DNA from: Dendrobium chrysotoxum | Taxonomy: Eukaryota > Streptophyta > Magnoliopsida > Asparagales > Orchidaceae | Assembly: GCA_019925795.1 (NCBI GenBank) | Contig: CM034297.1 | Location: forward strand, 46,026,683-46,090,682 | Reading direction: 5' to 3' | DNA: 64,000 nt | Shown here: positions 11,841 to 22,533 of the stretch, piece after piece | How positions within the stretch are numbered: position 1 is the first letter of the stretch | Layout: each line of letters opens with the position of its first letter | Notes under the pieces: generated by a model | What the model was told of the DNA's origin: nothing | Seen by the model: the letters and a program-made list of their open reading frames with translations, nothing else | Database searches by the model: none | Translations under genes and position numbers: made by a program

Positions 11841-13200
11841 GGATGCTCTCCTAAAAGGCCTAATGAGAGCATGTGATACCTAGACAGCAGATATTCAAGG
11901 CATATGACTAGAGATGTAAATCAATTCATTTTGCTAGTGGCTAGAGCAGGAGGCTAGGTAACACTTGGAGACAACACCACCAAGAGAGTAGTGAGATCAG
12001 GTATAATTGGTGATTCAAAAAATTTCATCATTGATAATGTTTTACTTGTAGATGAACTGAAACACAATCTGCTCAGCTTTAGCCAGCTCTGTGATAAAGG
12101 CTTCAACATAAAATTTTTGCCAACTTAATGCATTATAAGCTTAAATGATAAAATTATTTTGCAAGAAAAAAGGATCAACAACATCTACATGCTGGATCTA
12201 AACTAATTTAAAGCTGATATTGCTATTTGCTTAAAATTAATTATTGATGAATCATGGCTGTGGCATAGGAGATTGTGTCATGCAAGCATGAAAAGCCTAA
12301 GGAAGATCAACCAAAAAGACTTATTGAGAGGTGTCCCAAAACAAGAGTTCACTAAGGACCACCTGTGTGATGTCAGTTAGGAAAGCAAGTCAAATCCTCC
12401 TTTCACTCAATCAAAGACATAAACACTAGCAAACCCTTAAAAGTCCATCACATGGATCTCTTTGGACCTGTCAACACTTCAAGCTTAGGTGGGAAAGTCT
12501 TTGGGTATGTCATTGTTGATGATTATTTGAGGTTCACCTGGGTTAGATTTCTATCTCATAAAAGTGATTCATTCAAGGAATTTAGATCTTTCTCCACTTA
12601 GATTCAAAGGAAATTAGGGTGTGAAATTTTGACCACTCATAGTGATCATGGTGGAGAGTTTGAAAATGAGAAATTTGAATATTTATGTAAGGAGCAAGGG
12701 ATAGATCAAAACTTTTTAGCTCTTAGGACCCCTCAATAGAACGGGGTAGCTGAAAGGAAGAATAGGACCTTGGTAGAATTCGCTAGAGCCATGTTAGCTG
12801 AATACTCACTTCCTAAATACTTCTGGGCAAGAATGGTGAATACAGCCTGTTATGTTTTGAATAGGATAAATCTTAGATTTAAGCTGAACAAAATACCCTA
12901 TGAAATTCTTAAGGGTAGGACACCCAACCTCTCTCACCTTCGTGTCTTCAGATGTAAAGTGTTCATTCTGAATAATAGAAAGTTTCAACTAGGAAAGTTT
13001 GACCCAAAATCTGATGAAGAAGTGTTCCTAGGTTACTCAAGTGTTGAGAAATCCTATAGAGTCTTCAATAAGAGAACCCTGATTATTGAGGAGACCACTA
13101 ATGTTGTGTTTGATGAATCTGATAATTCTGGAGGGTCTAGGGCAGAAGAAAAGGAGGTTGTAGAAGTCATCCAAGGAGTAGAATCTGCCAATCTATAGGA
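11841..13200 (+). pseudogene. Protease and integrase part of Pol, element B
   Basis: Pol opens in a different frame from Gag. The protease site is damaged (YLDSRYSRHM instead of YLDSGCSRHM). The HHCC region is at about 12252-12390. The integrase core (about 12450-12800) keeps all three catalytic positions by motif (HMDLFGPV, HSDHGGEF, GVAERKNR), but stops break the frame, one just before NGVAERKNR. The C-terminal part is open from 12770 to 13198. Confidence 0.87.
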
Positions 13201-14884
13201 AAGTGTAGAATCTGAAGTTATATTGCCTAAAGAATGGAGATATTGTTCAAGTCATCCTAAAGAACTGATTTTAAGAGACCCTTCTAAAGGTGTTAGAACT
13301 AAGCATGAACTTAGAAAAAAAGTAAACCACTTTGCCTTCATTTCAATGACTGAACCCACCAATATCAATCAAGCCCTTTTTGATGAATTTTGGATCCGAG
13401 CCATGCAAGAAGAACTAAACCAATTTGTTAGGAATGATGCCTAAGAGCTGATAGAAAGACCTAAGGACTAGAGTGTAGTAGGAACCAAATTATTCTTTAA
13501 AAATAAAATGAATGATTATGGTGTGGTGGTTAGGAATAAGGCAAGATTAGTGGCTAAACGGTACAACCAAATAGAAGGGATTAATTTTTAGGAAACCTTT
13601 ACCCATGTAGCCCATTTGGAAGCCATTAGAGGGCTACTAGCCTTTGCATGTTATAAGATATTTAAACTTTACCAAATGGATGTCAAGAGTTCCTTTTTAA
13701 ATGGGATAATAAAGAAAGATGTGTTTGTAGAGAAACCCTATGGCTTTGAGAATTCTTAATTTCCAAATCATGTTTTCAAATTAAAAAAGACTTTGTATGG
13801 ATTAAAGCAGACACCTAGAGCATGGTATGAGAGGCTTAGCACATTCCTACTAGAAAGAGAGTTTGTTAAGGGGAGCATAGACACCACCCTTTTTCTGAGG
13901 AGAGTAGGAGATAAATTACTCATTGTCCAAATCTATGTTGATGATACACTTTTTGGATCTTCTAATAAAAATTTATGTGATGATTTTTCTAAAATAATGA
14001 GTAAGGAATTTAAGATGAGTATGATGGGAGAATTATCCTACTTTCTGGAATTTAGCATTAGGTAAATGGATGATGAAACTTTTCTTAATCAATCAAAATA
14101 TATTAAGGACATCCTGAAGAAATATGAAATGGATAAAGCCAAGCCAATCAACACTCCCATGAGTTCCAGTGCCAAGTTAAATAAGGATTTAAGTAGAAAA
14201 TTAATTGACCAAAAGAAGTATAGAGGAATAATTGGATCACTTCTTTACCTGACTGCTAGCAGACCTGATATTATATTTAATGTTTATCTCTATACTAGAT
14301 TTTAGGCTATTCCAAAGGAGTCCCACTTGACTACAGTTAAAAGAATCCTTAAATATCTCTTAGGAACCCAAAACTTAAGAATCTGGTATCCTAGATATAG
14401 CACTGCCTTTGAGACTATAGGATATTATGATTCAGACTTTGCAGGGCGTAGGGTGGATAGAAAGTGCACCTCTGGAATATATCAATTCATAGGATAATCC
14501 TTAGTCTCCTTGTCTAATAGAAAATAGAACTCAATTGCCCTGTCCACTGTTGAAGTTGAGTACATAGCCTTAGGAAGTTGTGTGGCCTAGGTCTTTTAGC
14601 TAAAAAAATAAATTCTAGATTTAGGACTTCTTATAGGCACAATTCTAGTCCTATGTGATAACACTAGTGTCATCTATATTTCTAAGAACCCAATCCAACA
14701 CTTCAGGACAAAACACATAGACATCAGGCACCACTTTATTAAGGGCCATGTTACCAAACGAGGCATAGAGCTATATCATATAGCCACTGAAAACCAACTA
14801 GCAGATATCTTTACAAAACCACTGGTCTTTGAAGCCATTAGCACCTTAAGAACTAGATTAGGTGTGATATATATTCAAGCTTGA
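13201..14884 (+). pseudogene. Reverse transcriptase and RNase H part of Pol, element B
   Basis: RT motifs FKNKMND, QMDVKSSFLNGII, LYGLKQTPRAWYERL and the active-site block IYVDDTLFG (about 13930-13956) are legible. Open pieces are 13793-14065 and 14066-14305, divided by one stop. RNase H runs to the stop at 14882-14884. At least eight stops or shifts are seen in total. Confidence 0.87.
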
Positions 14885-15499
14885 AATTAATGATCTCTGT
14901 TTATGTTTTCTGCACTTAATTTTGTTTGATTTGTTTGTCTATTTCTTTTTATGTTTCTTTTAATTTCCTGTTGACTTTCTTTATTTTTGTTTGATTCATA
15001 TATTTATTTATTTTTATGTATTTTTCTTTGGTTTTTTTATTTCCTATTGATCCTCAGTTTCTTAAGAATCAGATCACTACTCACTACTGCTGATAAACTT
15101 GATTTCTAATGAGATTTTTGCCTTATTTTTAATTAGAAGCTTATAAGCAGTGATTGACTTCTATAAAATAGCTAAAGGAAGAAATATTGAGAATTATTTT
15201 ATCTTCCTCTAACTCCATTAATGGTGTATTTTTCTTTTTGAATAAAAATCTTTTTCAAAATTAAAAAGTTTGACTTTGAAATAGAGATCTATTTTATCTT
15301 CATACAGTAATCTATCTCATATGAGTAGTGTTCCAAATCATTGAATCACTTTCGTGTTTTCTTAATCAGGTGGTTGCATTTATCATATGAGAATGATTAT
15401 GTTTTGTGTATTAATTTTTCTTATCTAAGATTGTGAGTTTTTCTTCTCTTATATCTGGAAGATAATCTCACAACTGAGAGTCTTTTAGATGTTTTAAAA

Positions 15500-15690
15500 G
15501 AAAAGAAGCACATAAAAGATGCGCAAAGTACGCCAATCAACTGAAAAAGGTACAAAATAAGCCCAATACTAAAAAGATGCGCAATTTTTGCCAATAAATT
15601 GAAAAAATATATAAAGTGTAGCAAAAATCAAAAGATGCACAAAGTGCACCAAATAATTGAGAAAGAGGCAAAAAATGAGCTCACAAAGAA
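15500..15690 (+). repeat. 3' UTR hairpin repeats, element B
   Basis: Five or six loosely spaced units of about 30-38 bp, such as GATGCGCAAAGTACGCC, GATGCGCAATTTTTGCC and GATGCACAAAGTGCACC, each a short inverted repeat around AAA. Orthologous arrays occur in C (26335-26500) and D (32015-32200). Confidence 0.7.
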
Positions 15691-16182
15691 ATAAGCTTTC
15701 TCCTCTTTCAAATCTTTAAAAATCTTTGAAGAATCCATGTGTCACTTAATATATTCAAACACTTGAGGTAGAAAATTATGATTTCTGGTTCTTTACTTTG
15801 TAATACTACTTTATCAGATATTTCTCTGGAATGAAGCTTGAAAGGATCACTTTTCTTATCTAATTTCTTTTCTTCTGAATTAGATTTTTGTTTGAAAGGA
15901 ATTTAAACATGTAAGGTGTCCAAGGTAGGGTTTACAAAAATTGATTTTTTAACTTTTCAGGATTTCAGCATCGTCAATTTCTTTCTATTGGCCTTTGAGT
16001 TGAAAATTAAGAAAAAATTTCAATTTACTAGAGCTGATCGATTAAAAAAAATGTTGTTTCCTTTTTTATTTATTTTTCGCTCTTATTTTCTCTTTTTAGT
16101 TCTTTTGTGTTTATTTCTGAGTTTGTACTTATTTTTGTGCTATTTTCTATTTAGTGGCTGCTTTTTTATTTCCTCCTTTTTG

Positions 16183-16200
16183 TGATGTCAAAAGGGGGAG
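16183..16200 (+). promoter_or_regulatory. Upstream polypurine tract, element B
   Basis: GATGTCAAAAGGGGGAG, the same block as in A (19511-19527), C (25821-25837, minus) and D (29714-29732, minus). Multiple polypurine tracts before the 3' LTR are a reported Sirevirus feature. Confidence 0.7.
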
Positions 16201-16300
16201 TAGTGTTCATGTTATTAGTGTTGTACTGTTTGCCTGTTTTCCTTATGTTTCATTTTTTATTACCTTCTTCATTTAAAATTGTTCAATAAATATTTGCCAT

Positions 16301-16318
16301 CATCAAAAAGGGGGACAT
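16301..16318 (+). promoter_or_regulatory. Polypurine tract next to the 3' LTR, element B
   Basis: CATCAAAAAGGGGGACAT directly before the LTR start; primes plus-strand cDNA. Confidence 0.8.
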
Positions 16319-18048
16319 TATTGCAAATCTGGATTAAAATATTATAATTTTGATAATAATAAATATTCATGTCAATACAGCATATCTGTTTAGTTGCTCT
16401 GCCTACTAACTTTTCAGGTCCACAAGATTAGTTGCAATTCAAGTCAGCTGAAGATTGGATAGATTAGAACTAAGTCAGTCTGTAACTTTTTAATTCCAAT
16501 TATTTTTTACCTTTTCTTGAGTTAAATATAATAAGGTGGATCCTGATGCTAAGTAAGCTTGCACACACACACTCAGGATGGAAAATTTGGTAAGTCAGAG
16601 AGTTTTCTGCTTTTTGATCATATCGTACAGGATGATCCAAAATCATCCTAGATAATCAGTTAAAAATAGAAACCCTAATTAGAGCATCTAGATTAAGTAA
16701 ATTTAATTAGGTAGATCATCCTGGATGATCCTCCCATCATCCTGGATGAAATGTTTAAATTTAGAAATCAGTCGCCAATCACATTTTAGGAAATATTTTA
16801 TTTTGTTTATTTTGAACTAATCGTACGAGACGATCCAGATCATCTTGGATGATTTATTACAATCATGCCTAAAATAATCCCTTAATTAGGATATTAATTA
16901 TGGTTAAATTATTCAATTACATTGTACAGGATGATCGACCTAATTGTCCTGGACGATCCTTTATATTACGTGGGACGATCACCAATCATCCCGGATGAAA
17001 ACCACGATTTTCTTCTGATCATTTAGGACATCATCCTAGACGTCCTAAACTTTTGTTTGGATGATTTATCGATTTCCATTCAAATTGAACTAATCGTCCC
17101 GGATGATTATGGAATCGTCCTAGATGATATGTTGAAATTATTTCTTCTAATCATCCAGATAATGGAAATCGTCCTGGCTTAAAGTCTATTTTTGTACTAA
17201 TCGTACAGGATGATCGACAGATCATCCTGGATGATCTTTGATGGCTAGTTGAAATTTAGGGCACTTTTTGAGGCCTTCTATTTAAGCTCTTCTATCTGAT
17301 GTTGAAATATCTTTTGTTGTTTTCTTATCCAAGGAGAGCTTAGAGGAGAGGGAGAGTTTAGGAGAGAGAGAGAGAGAGGATCTTGTTAGGGGGAGTTTGT
17401 GAGGGGTTTCACAAAGGTTTCTCCAAGAAAGGATTCGATTATCTTCTTCCTTCTCATCCTTGGTTCCTTGGTGGCTCTGGAGAGACGATCATCAGCATCA
17501 GATCTAGGTTCTCTGCCTACTCTACGGGGCAGTAAAAGGATTGTCAGGTTCTCTGTGTACTCCAGGAGAGAGTAAAAGGATCATCAGGTTCTCTGCCTAC
17601 TCCAGAAGGGAGTAAAAGGATTCAAGGTTCTTTGCCTCACCAGATTAGTGGAAAGATTTTGTAAGGGCTTCTTCGCCTTGCTGTGGGGGCAGAAGGAGAA
17701 ACACTATAGTTTAGTGTAATACCTGGATGGGAGGCTCTAGGGAGTGGACGTAGGTCAAGTTGATCGAACCTTTATAAATTTGGTGTGCTCTTTTCATTTA
17801 CTTTTTTGCACTTTAATTTTTGCATTATTTACTCTTGATTATTTGTGTGGTTGAAATATCATACTCCTATTTCTATGATATTGTTCTACTTTCGCCTTGG
17901 GATAAAAGTAGTTTGTTTTTAAAATATTAAAAATTACAAAAGATTTTCCTTGTTATTCAAGTTAAATATTAAAAATACCAATTCACCCCCCCTCTTGCTT
18001 AGCCTTTGGACTAATTCATAAGGGCTTAAAAACCCTAACAAACTTTCA
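16319..18048 (+). repeat. 3' LTR of element B
   Basis: 1730 bp, TATTGCAAATCTGG to AACTTTCA (TG start changed to TA). Same internal order as the 5' LTR: array about 16615-17240, CTATTTAAG 17278-17286, hairpin repeats about 17505-17655. Confidence 0.9.
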
Positions 18049-18053
18049 GATTT
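18049..18053. repeat. Right target-site duplication of element B (GATTT)
   Basis: Exact copy of 8276-8280. Element A resumes here. Confidence 0.9.
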
Positions 18054-18245
18054 AATAAGTCAACGATAATCCAGACTAACTCCTAAGGACAACCATCATT
18101 ACACTAATTGTCTAGTACAATTCTAATCATACTGTATAATAAAATCACCATTTTTTGACTTATCAGACTGGATGAATTTAATGAAGTCGATCGTACTATA
18201 TGATACCCTGTCATACTATATGATATGGTCAATTTCTATTTAAAG
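18054..18245 (+). promoter_or_regulatory. Putative internal promoter of ORF3, element A
   Basis: Continuation of the palindrome array split by B (ATCATACTGTATAAT, ATCGTACTATATGAT and GTCATACTATATGAT), followed after about 12 bp by TATA-like CTATTTAAAG at 18236-18245 and then a pyrimidine-rich leader of about 80 bp before the ORF3 ATG at 18326. This matches the LTR promoter layout. Promoter activity is inference. Confidence 0.5.
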
Positions 18246-18325
18246 CGAGGGAAAGTAAGAATTTTTTTTGTCACTCAACTCTTTTCAAATTCTCTTCCCT
18301 TCTCCCTAAGGTCTTAGCCCTTGAA

Positions 18326-19410
18326 ATGGCCGGTGGAAAGCAATAAAGAGCTCTCGTCGAAAGCTCTTCTTGATGACACGTGGATCCTTGCTTTCTCAAA
18401 GTAGCTAACGAAGAGGCATACAATCGTTATAAGGCTATCAGGATCACACCCTCAAAAATCATAAATCAAAAAATTCTGAACTTCCAAGTACTCACTATTT
18501 TCACTCGCATCACCCTTCCTTTTATTCTCACTCTTTCGTACCCTTTCAAATTCAAACTCCTTTTCAAATTCTTTTCCAGCCTCAATATTGATAGTGAGGG
18601 TATTACCATCCAATCTTACGTCAATAGGATGCCTGTTGAAATTACCTACCAAGACTTTCTTGAATTTCTCCACCTTTCTTACACTGGCGAGAAAATTCAC
18701 CTTGTAGCTTCTAACTCAGACTATGACTGGACCCTTACTAAAACTACCCTTAGGGAATTGATAGTCAGATACCACATTCCTCACATCAATTTCTTAGTTC
18801 AAGATGCTCGAATCATACAACATATCCTTTAAAACTCAATTATTCATAAAGCTGGGGATCGAATCAATATCACACCTCTATTGTCCCTCACCACTTATTT
18901 CTTAATGGCTAAGATTGAATTCAATGTAAGTGATTTAATTATTTAGTATCTTAAGAATATTACCTGCATTCGAGATCCTAAACAAAAAAGAAATCCAAAT
19001 CTTGCCTTAAGTAACATAATTTCTTTCATCCTTAAATCAAAGTACAATTTTTAATTCTCTACACCACCAGATCACCTTCCAACTTTCTACTCAAATAACT
19101 CTTTTTATGTCCTTCATAGCGCTATCATAGAAATGTTAACTATATTAACCCCGAGACAGAGGAAGTTGAGGAAGGACAATCACCATCATCACCTCCAGCA
19201 CTAGCACCTGTTCAACAGCCCTCTAAATATGATACACTACTTCATAGATTTGATTAGTGTGAGACTTGATTTGATAACTATGTAGCAGAATAGCACCAAT
19301 AGCATAAAAATGGCATGGATTGGCTTGGAGAGTAATTCATTTTGATTCAATGATTCTTCCAACCACCACCATAACCACCTCCACCCGATCAGGACCCTTC
19401 ATATTTTTAG
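18326..19410 (+). pseudogene. ORF3 (env-position gene), element A
   Basis: Third ORF downstream of pol, starting MAGGK and ending near TAG 19410 after a Pro-rich tail; about 360 codons with stops near the start, at about 18832 and later. The longest open part is 18380-18832. It is homologous to ORF3 of D: both share motifs such as AGD-I-ITPLLSLTTY (about 18850-18900). It resembles the domain annotated in plant proteomes as a putative plant transposon protein, by memory only. No signal peptide or clear membrane segment is seen, so env-like describes its position, not a proven role. Confidence 0.7.
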
Positions 19411-19510
19411 TTTATTCTGTGATAGTGTTTGTGTTTGTATTATTTTTATGTCTCTGCTTTGGGATATCTGTTTTATTTTGGTGTCTTTGTTTCATTGTTC
19501 CCTCCTTTGT

Positions 19511-19655
19511 GATGTCAAAAGGGGGAGTAGCATTTTGTTGGTTGTTTGTACTTTTTATTTACGTTAGGACTAGTCTACTATTTTGCAAGTTTCTTATGCT
19601 TTTTATTTCTTTATCAATTTTCTTGTATTCATTTTATCTCTTTTTTTATAAAAAA

Positions 19656-19717
<62 letters not shown>

Positions 19718-19836
19718 AATTAAAAAAAATTCTCCTTATTTTCAAAAAATTAACTAGTAAGGGGGAGTTTAGGAATTAGCAAAAATCATTATAAGTTATT
19801 TACCAATAAATTTTGTCATCATCAAAAAGAGAGAGA
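19511..19836 (+). other. Polypurine tracts and (TA)n microsatellite, element A
   Basis: GATGTCAAAAGGGGGAG at 19511-19527, a perfect TA run at 19661-19715 (about 27 repeats), AGTAAGGGGGAG at about 19755-19766, and AAAAAGAGAGAGA at 19824-19836 just before the 3' LTR. The TA run probably grew after insertion. Confidence 0.75.
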
Positions 19837-19837
19837 T

Positions 19838-21766
19838 TGTTACAAATCTAGACCCAAGTCTTGTGATTTTGATAGTAACAAATATTATTAGATTCCTTAC
19901 TATGCTATCTCCTATTAATTATTATTATTGCATATCCATTTTTATTGTGCACTAACATTTTAGGTCCACCATACACTATACAAAATTATTCATCTCAAGA
20001 CTAGGTAGAATAGGGTTAAAGTGTCTGGAAGAGTTTGTCATTTTAATTTTTTTCTTATTTTTACATTTCTTGAGTCAAATCATATATTTGGTGGATGCTA
20101 AACTTGGTGTTCATGCACACACACTCAAGGGAGTGAGATAATGAAAAAAATTAGGATTATAATTTTTTAAACTAATCATACTGTATAATACATATCATAC
20201 TGTACGATTAGCAAATTAGAAAATCATTAAATGGCTAATTATGATAATTAAAGAAATTTAAACTAGTCGTAATGTATAATCCTGATCGTATAGGACGAAT
20301 AATTAAAATCAAGATCCTAAATGGCAATCATAATTTAGGTAATATTTTAAAATTCAAAATTTGTACTAATCGTATTATACGATAGGTATCGTACTATACG
20401 ATGTAATTAAATCTTGCCTAAATTAATCCAATAATTAGAAAAATATTTTTGGTTAAATTGTCCAATCAGATCATACATGACGACTAGAGCCAATCATATT
20501 GTATGACCAGATCCTTGCATGGGATGATAATTTATTATCACCAATCATATGGGATGTTAAACCAAGATGTTTCAACTAATCGTACTGGATGACTCTTCCT
20601 ATCATACTAGACAATTAGCATAATCAGTTGAACTATTCATACATCGCTTTATAATTTGTATAGTACTAAGAGAGTGATTTAAACTAGTTGTATCATATGA
20701 TCTTGGATCGTACTATATAATCAGAGTTTCCAAAATTGAATTCTAGGGCTTTTTGTAAGGCCTTGTATTTAATCTCTCTCAATAGACTTATTTCAAGTCT
20801 TTGGCCGCTGAGTGTTCTTAAGAGAGAGCTTGGAAAAGAAGATCTAGGAGAGCTTTCGGAAGAAGAAAGGGAGAGCATGTGTGTGAGGGAGAAGTAGTGT
20901 GAGAGGTTCACATGGTTGCTCTAAGCAAGTGTCCTGCCTTATTTTCTCCAAGTATTAATCTCGATTTCTTTGGTGGCTCTAGGAAGAAGTTCTTTAGCTC
21001 AAAGTCAAGATTCTCAGCCATCACCAGGAGAGTGAGAAAGAAGTTTGTGGTTCTCTTCCATCACCAAGAGGGTGAGAAAGGCGTTCGTGGTTCTCTGCCA
21101 TCACCAGGAGGGTGAGAAAGGAGTTCGTGGTTCTTTGCCATCACCAAGAGGGTGAGAAAGGAGTTTGTGGTTCTCTGCCATCACCAGGAGGGTGAGAAAG
21201 GAGTTCGTGGTTCTCTGCCATCACCTAGAGAGTAAGAAAGGAGGTCATGGTTCTCTGCTATCACCTGGAGGGTGAGAAAGGAGGTCAAGATTCTCTGCCA
21301 CACCGGGTTGGTGAACGATTATAAGGGCTTCTCTATGCAGCTATGAGGGTTAAAGGAGAGACACTAAAGTTTTGTGTAATACTTAGAGAGGAGGACTCTG
21401 GGGAGTGGATATAGGTCATTATTTGATCGAACCACTATAAATTCTGGTGTGCTTATTCTGATTTCTTATTTTAGCACTTTAGTGTTTTTTGTATTTTATT
21501 TCTGTGATAATTTCTTAGTGAAAATCATGATTAATGCTTTGTTCCGTTGATTAGAATATCTTCATCTTTATTTTGACTTTTGATAAAATTATTCACTTCA
21601 GCGTCAAGTGATGGTTATTGCTTATTTTTAATTACTTAAAAAAATTGAACATATAAGTGTTGCATATTGAAGTAAGCAATTAGTTTTTAAATTAACCAAT
21701 TCACCCCCCATCTTAGTGCACCTAGGGACAGTTCACATAGGCTTAACATCCTTTATCAAACTTTCA
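19838..21766 (+). repeat. 3' LTR of element A
   Basis: 1929 bp from TGTTACAAATCTAGACCC to CAAACTTTCA. It holds a GTAC-type palindrome array (about 20170-20725), TATA-like GTATTTAATC at 20765-20774 and about seven leader hairpin units of 40 bp at 21001-21312 (CATCACC-loop-GGGTGAG). Confidence 0.88.
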
Positions 21767-21771
21767 CTTTT

Positions 21772-21919
21772 CCCCCTGAGCAGCTAGGTTAATGACTACA
21801 CCTCCATTAACTAAAAGCTTGGGGGTCTTGAATCTCATTCCAAATTGGATTATATTGTTATAGATTAACTCTTCCACAAAGAGGTCACGGTCAATAGAAA
21901 AGATTAGTTTGCTAGCCAT
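21772..21919 (-). pseudogene. N-terminus of G1 Gag
   Basis: Minus-strand ATG at 21919 opens a frame (MASKLIFSIDRDLFVEELIY near the start) reaching the A insertion without a stop. It continues in frame at 2455 once A is removed. The leader between the PBS and this ATG is about 590 bp. Confidence 0.55.
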
Positions 21920-22506
21920 TTGATTATCTAGAATTGAAAAGAGAGGATTTGAATTAGAAATTTAAAATGAACTAGAAAAAAAAATCACAAATGATTTTGC
22001 TTCTTATTGCATTTGTTGAGTCATAGGAGATATTACCCGACAGATGATGATAATCTACAAAGATCACTTATGACTTAGAGAAGTTTGCATTAACATTATA
22101 TGTATTAAGCTACAAGGAGATATTGTAGGGTAACACATAGCAATGACATCCAAGATTGACTTTGATAATTTTGAAGGGAGTTTTGGACTCGAACTTAAAA
22201 TTGATGGACCTTCTTCAAATTTTGAAACTCAATATATTGAGTTTCACTCAATCATGCATGGTTACAAAAATTATATGAAGAATCCTAAGAATTTTGCTTG
22301 ACTCTTTCATTCCATCAATTGACTTGAGGTGAAATGTCAAATCCTGAATTTGGAGGAGATTTCCTCACTCATCCCTCAATTTTTCTTTTTAATATTGGCC
22401 ACACTCACCCAAGGAATAAATGGGTAGAGAAACCAACAGAAAGAAGGTAGTCAAATCTACATATGCAATAAAATTTATACCACTATTAAAGATGGAGAGA
22501 GATAGT

Positions 22507-22527
22507 CCCCAGCGGAGTCACCATTTT
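22507..22527 (-). promoter_or_regulatory. Primer-binding site of G1
   Basis: Minus strand TGGTGACTCCGCTGGGGAC, a PBS type common in plant Ty3/gypsy elements (tRNA-Arg-like in Tat/Ogre elements, from memory). A few bases upstream the LTR ends in CTCAACA. Confidence 0.7.
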
Positions 22528-22533
22528 TTTATG

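Larger units (their letters stand above)
14885..16300 (+). other. 3' untranslated region, element B
   Basis: AT-rich 1.4 kb between pol and the 3' LTR, without a credible ORF. It holds hairpin repeats at about 15500-15690 and a first polypurine tract at 16183-16200. A and D have a palindrome array and ORF3 in the corresponding place before that tract; B does not. Confidence 0.7.
8281..18048 (+). mobile_element. Sirevirus-type copia element B, full-length, without ORF3
   Basis: Structurally complete 9.77-kb element: 5' LTR 8281-10002, PBS, gag, pol, 3' UTR with hairpin repeats, two polypurine tracts, 3' LTR 16319-18048, flanked by perfect GATTT duplications. Coding frames are broken in many places. 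The first 270 bases or so of the two LTRs differ at roughly 12 percent of sites by eye, mostly transitions, so the insertion is old. It has no ORF3 or pre-ORF3 palindrome array. Confidence 0.92.
2461..21766 (+). mobile_element. Sirevirus-type copia element A, with ORF3; split by element B
   Basis: Plus-strand Ty1/copia element inserted in gag of G1. Order: truncated 5' LTR, gag C-terminal half, protease, integrase, RT, RNase H, palindrome array, [element B at 8281-18053 including one duplication], rest of the array, ORF3, polypurine tracts, 3' LTR. All coding parts carry stops. A deletion removed the end of the 5' LTR, the PBS and the gag N-terminus. It is the most decayed copia copy here and must predate B, which sits inside it. 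Confidence 0.85.

Noticed and set aside
15916..16185. Hydrophobic, Phe-rich frame of 89 codons that could look like a membrane protein
   Set aside because: It comes from T-rich 3' UTR sequence of element B; C and D have shifts and different residues at the same place.
18326..19410. ORF3 as a true viral-type envelope gene
   Set aside because: No signal peptide, cleavage site or C-terminal membrane anchor is visible, and the residues shared by A and D are of a soluble-domain type. Only the position is env-like.
19320..19757. Open frame of 145 codons with a Tyr-Ile repeat tail
   Set aside because: It translates the 3' UTR and the TA microsatellite of element A; no homologue-like motif and no match in the other copies.
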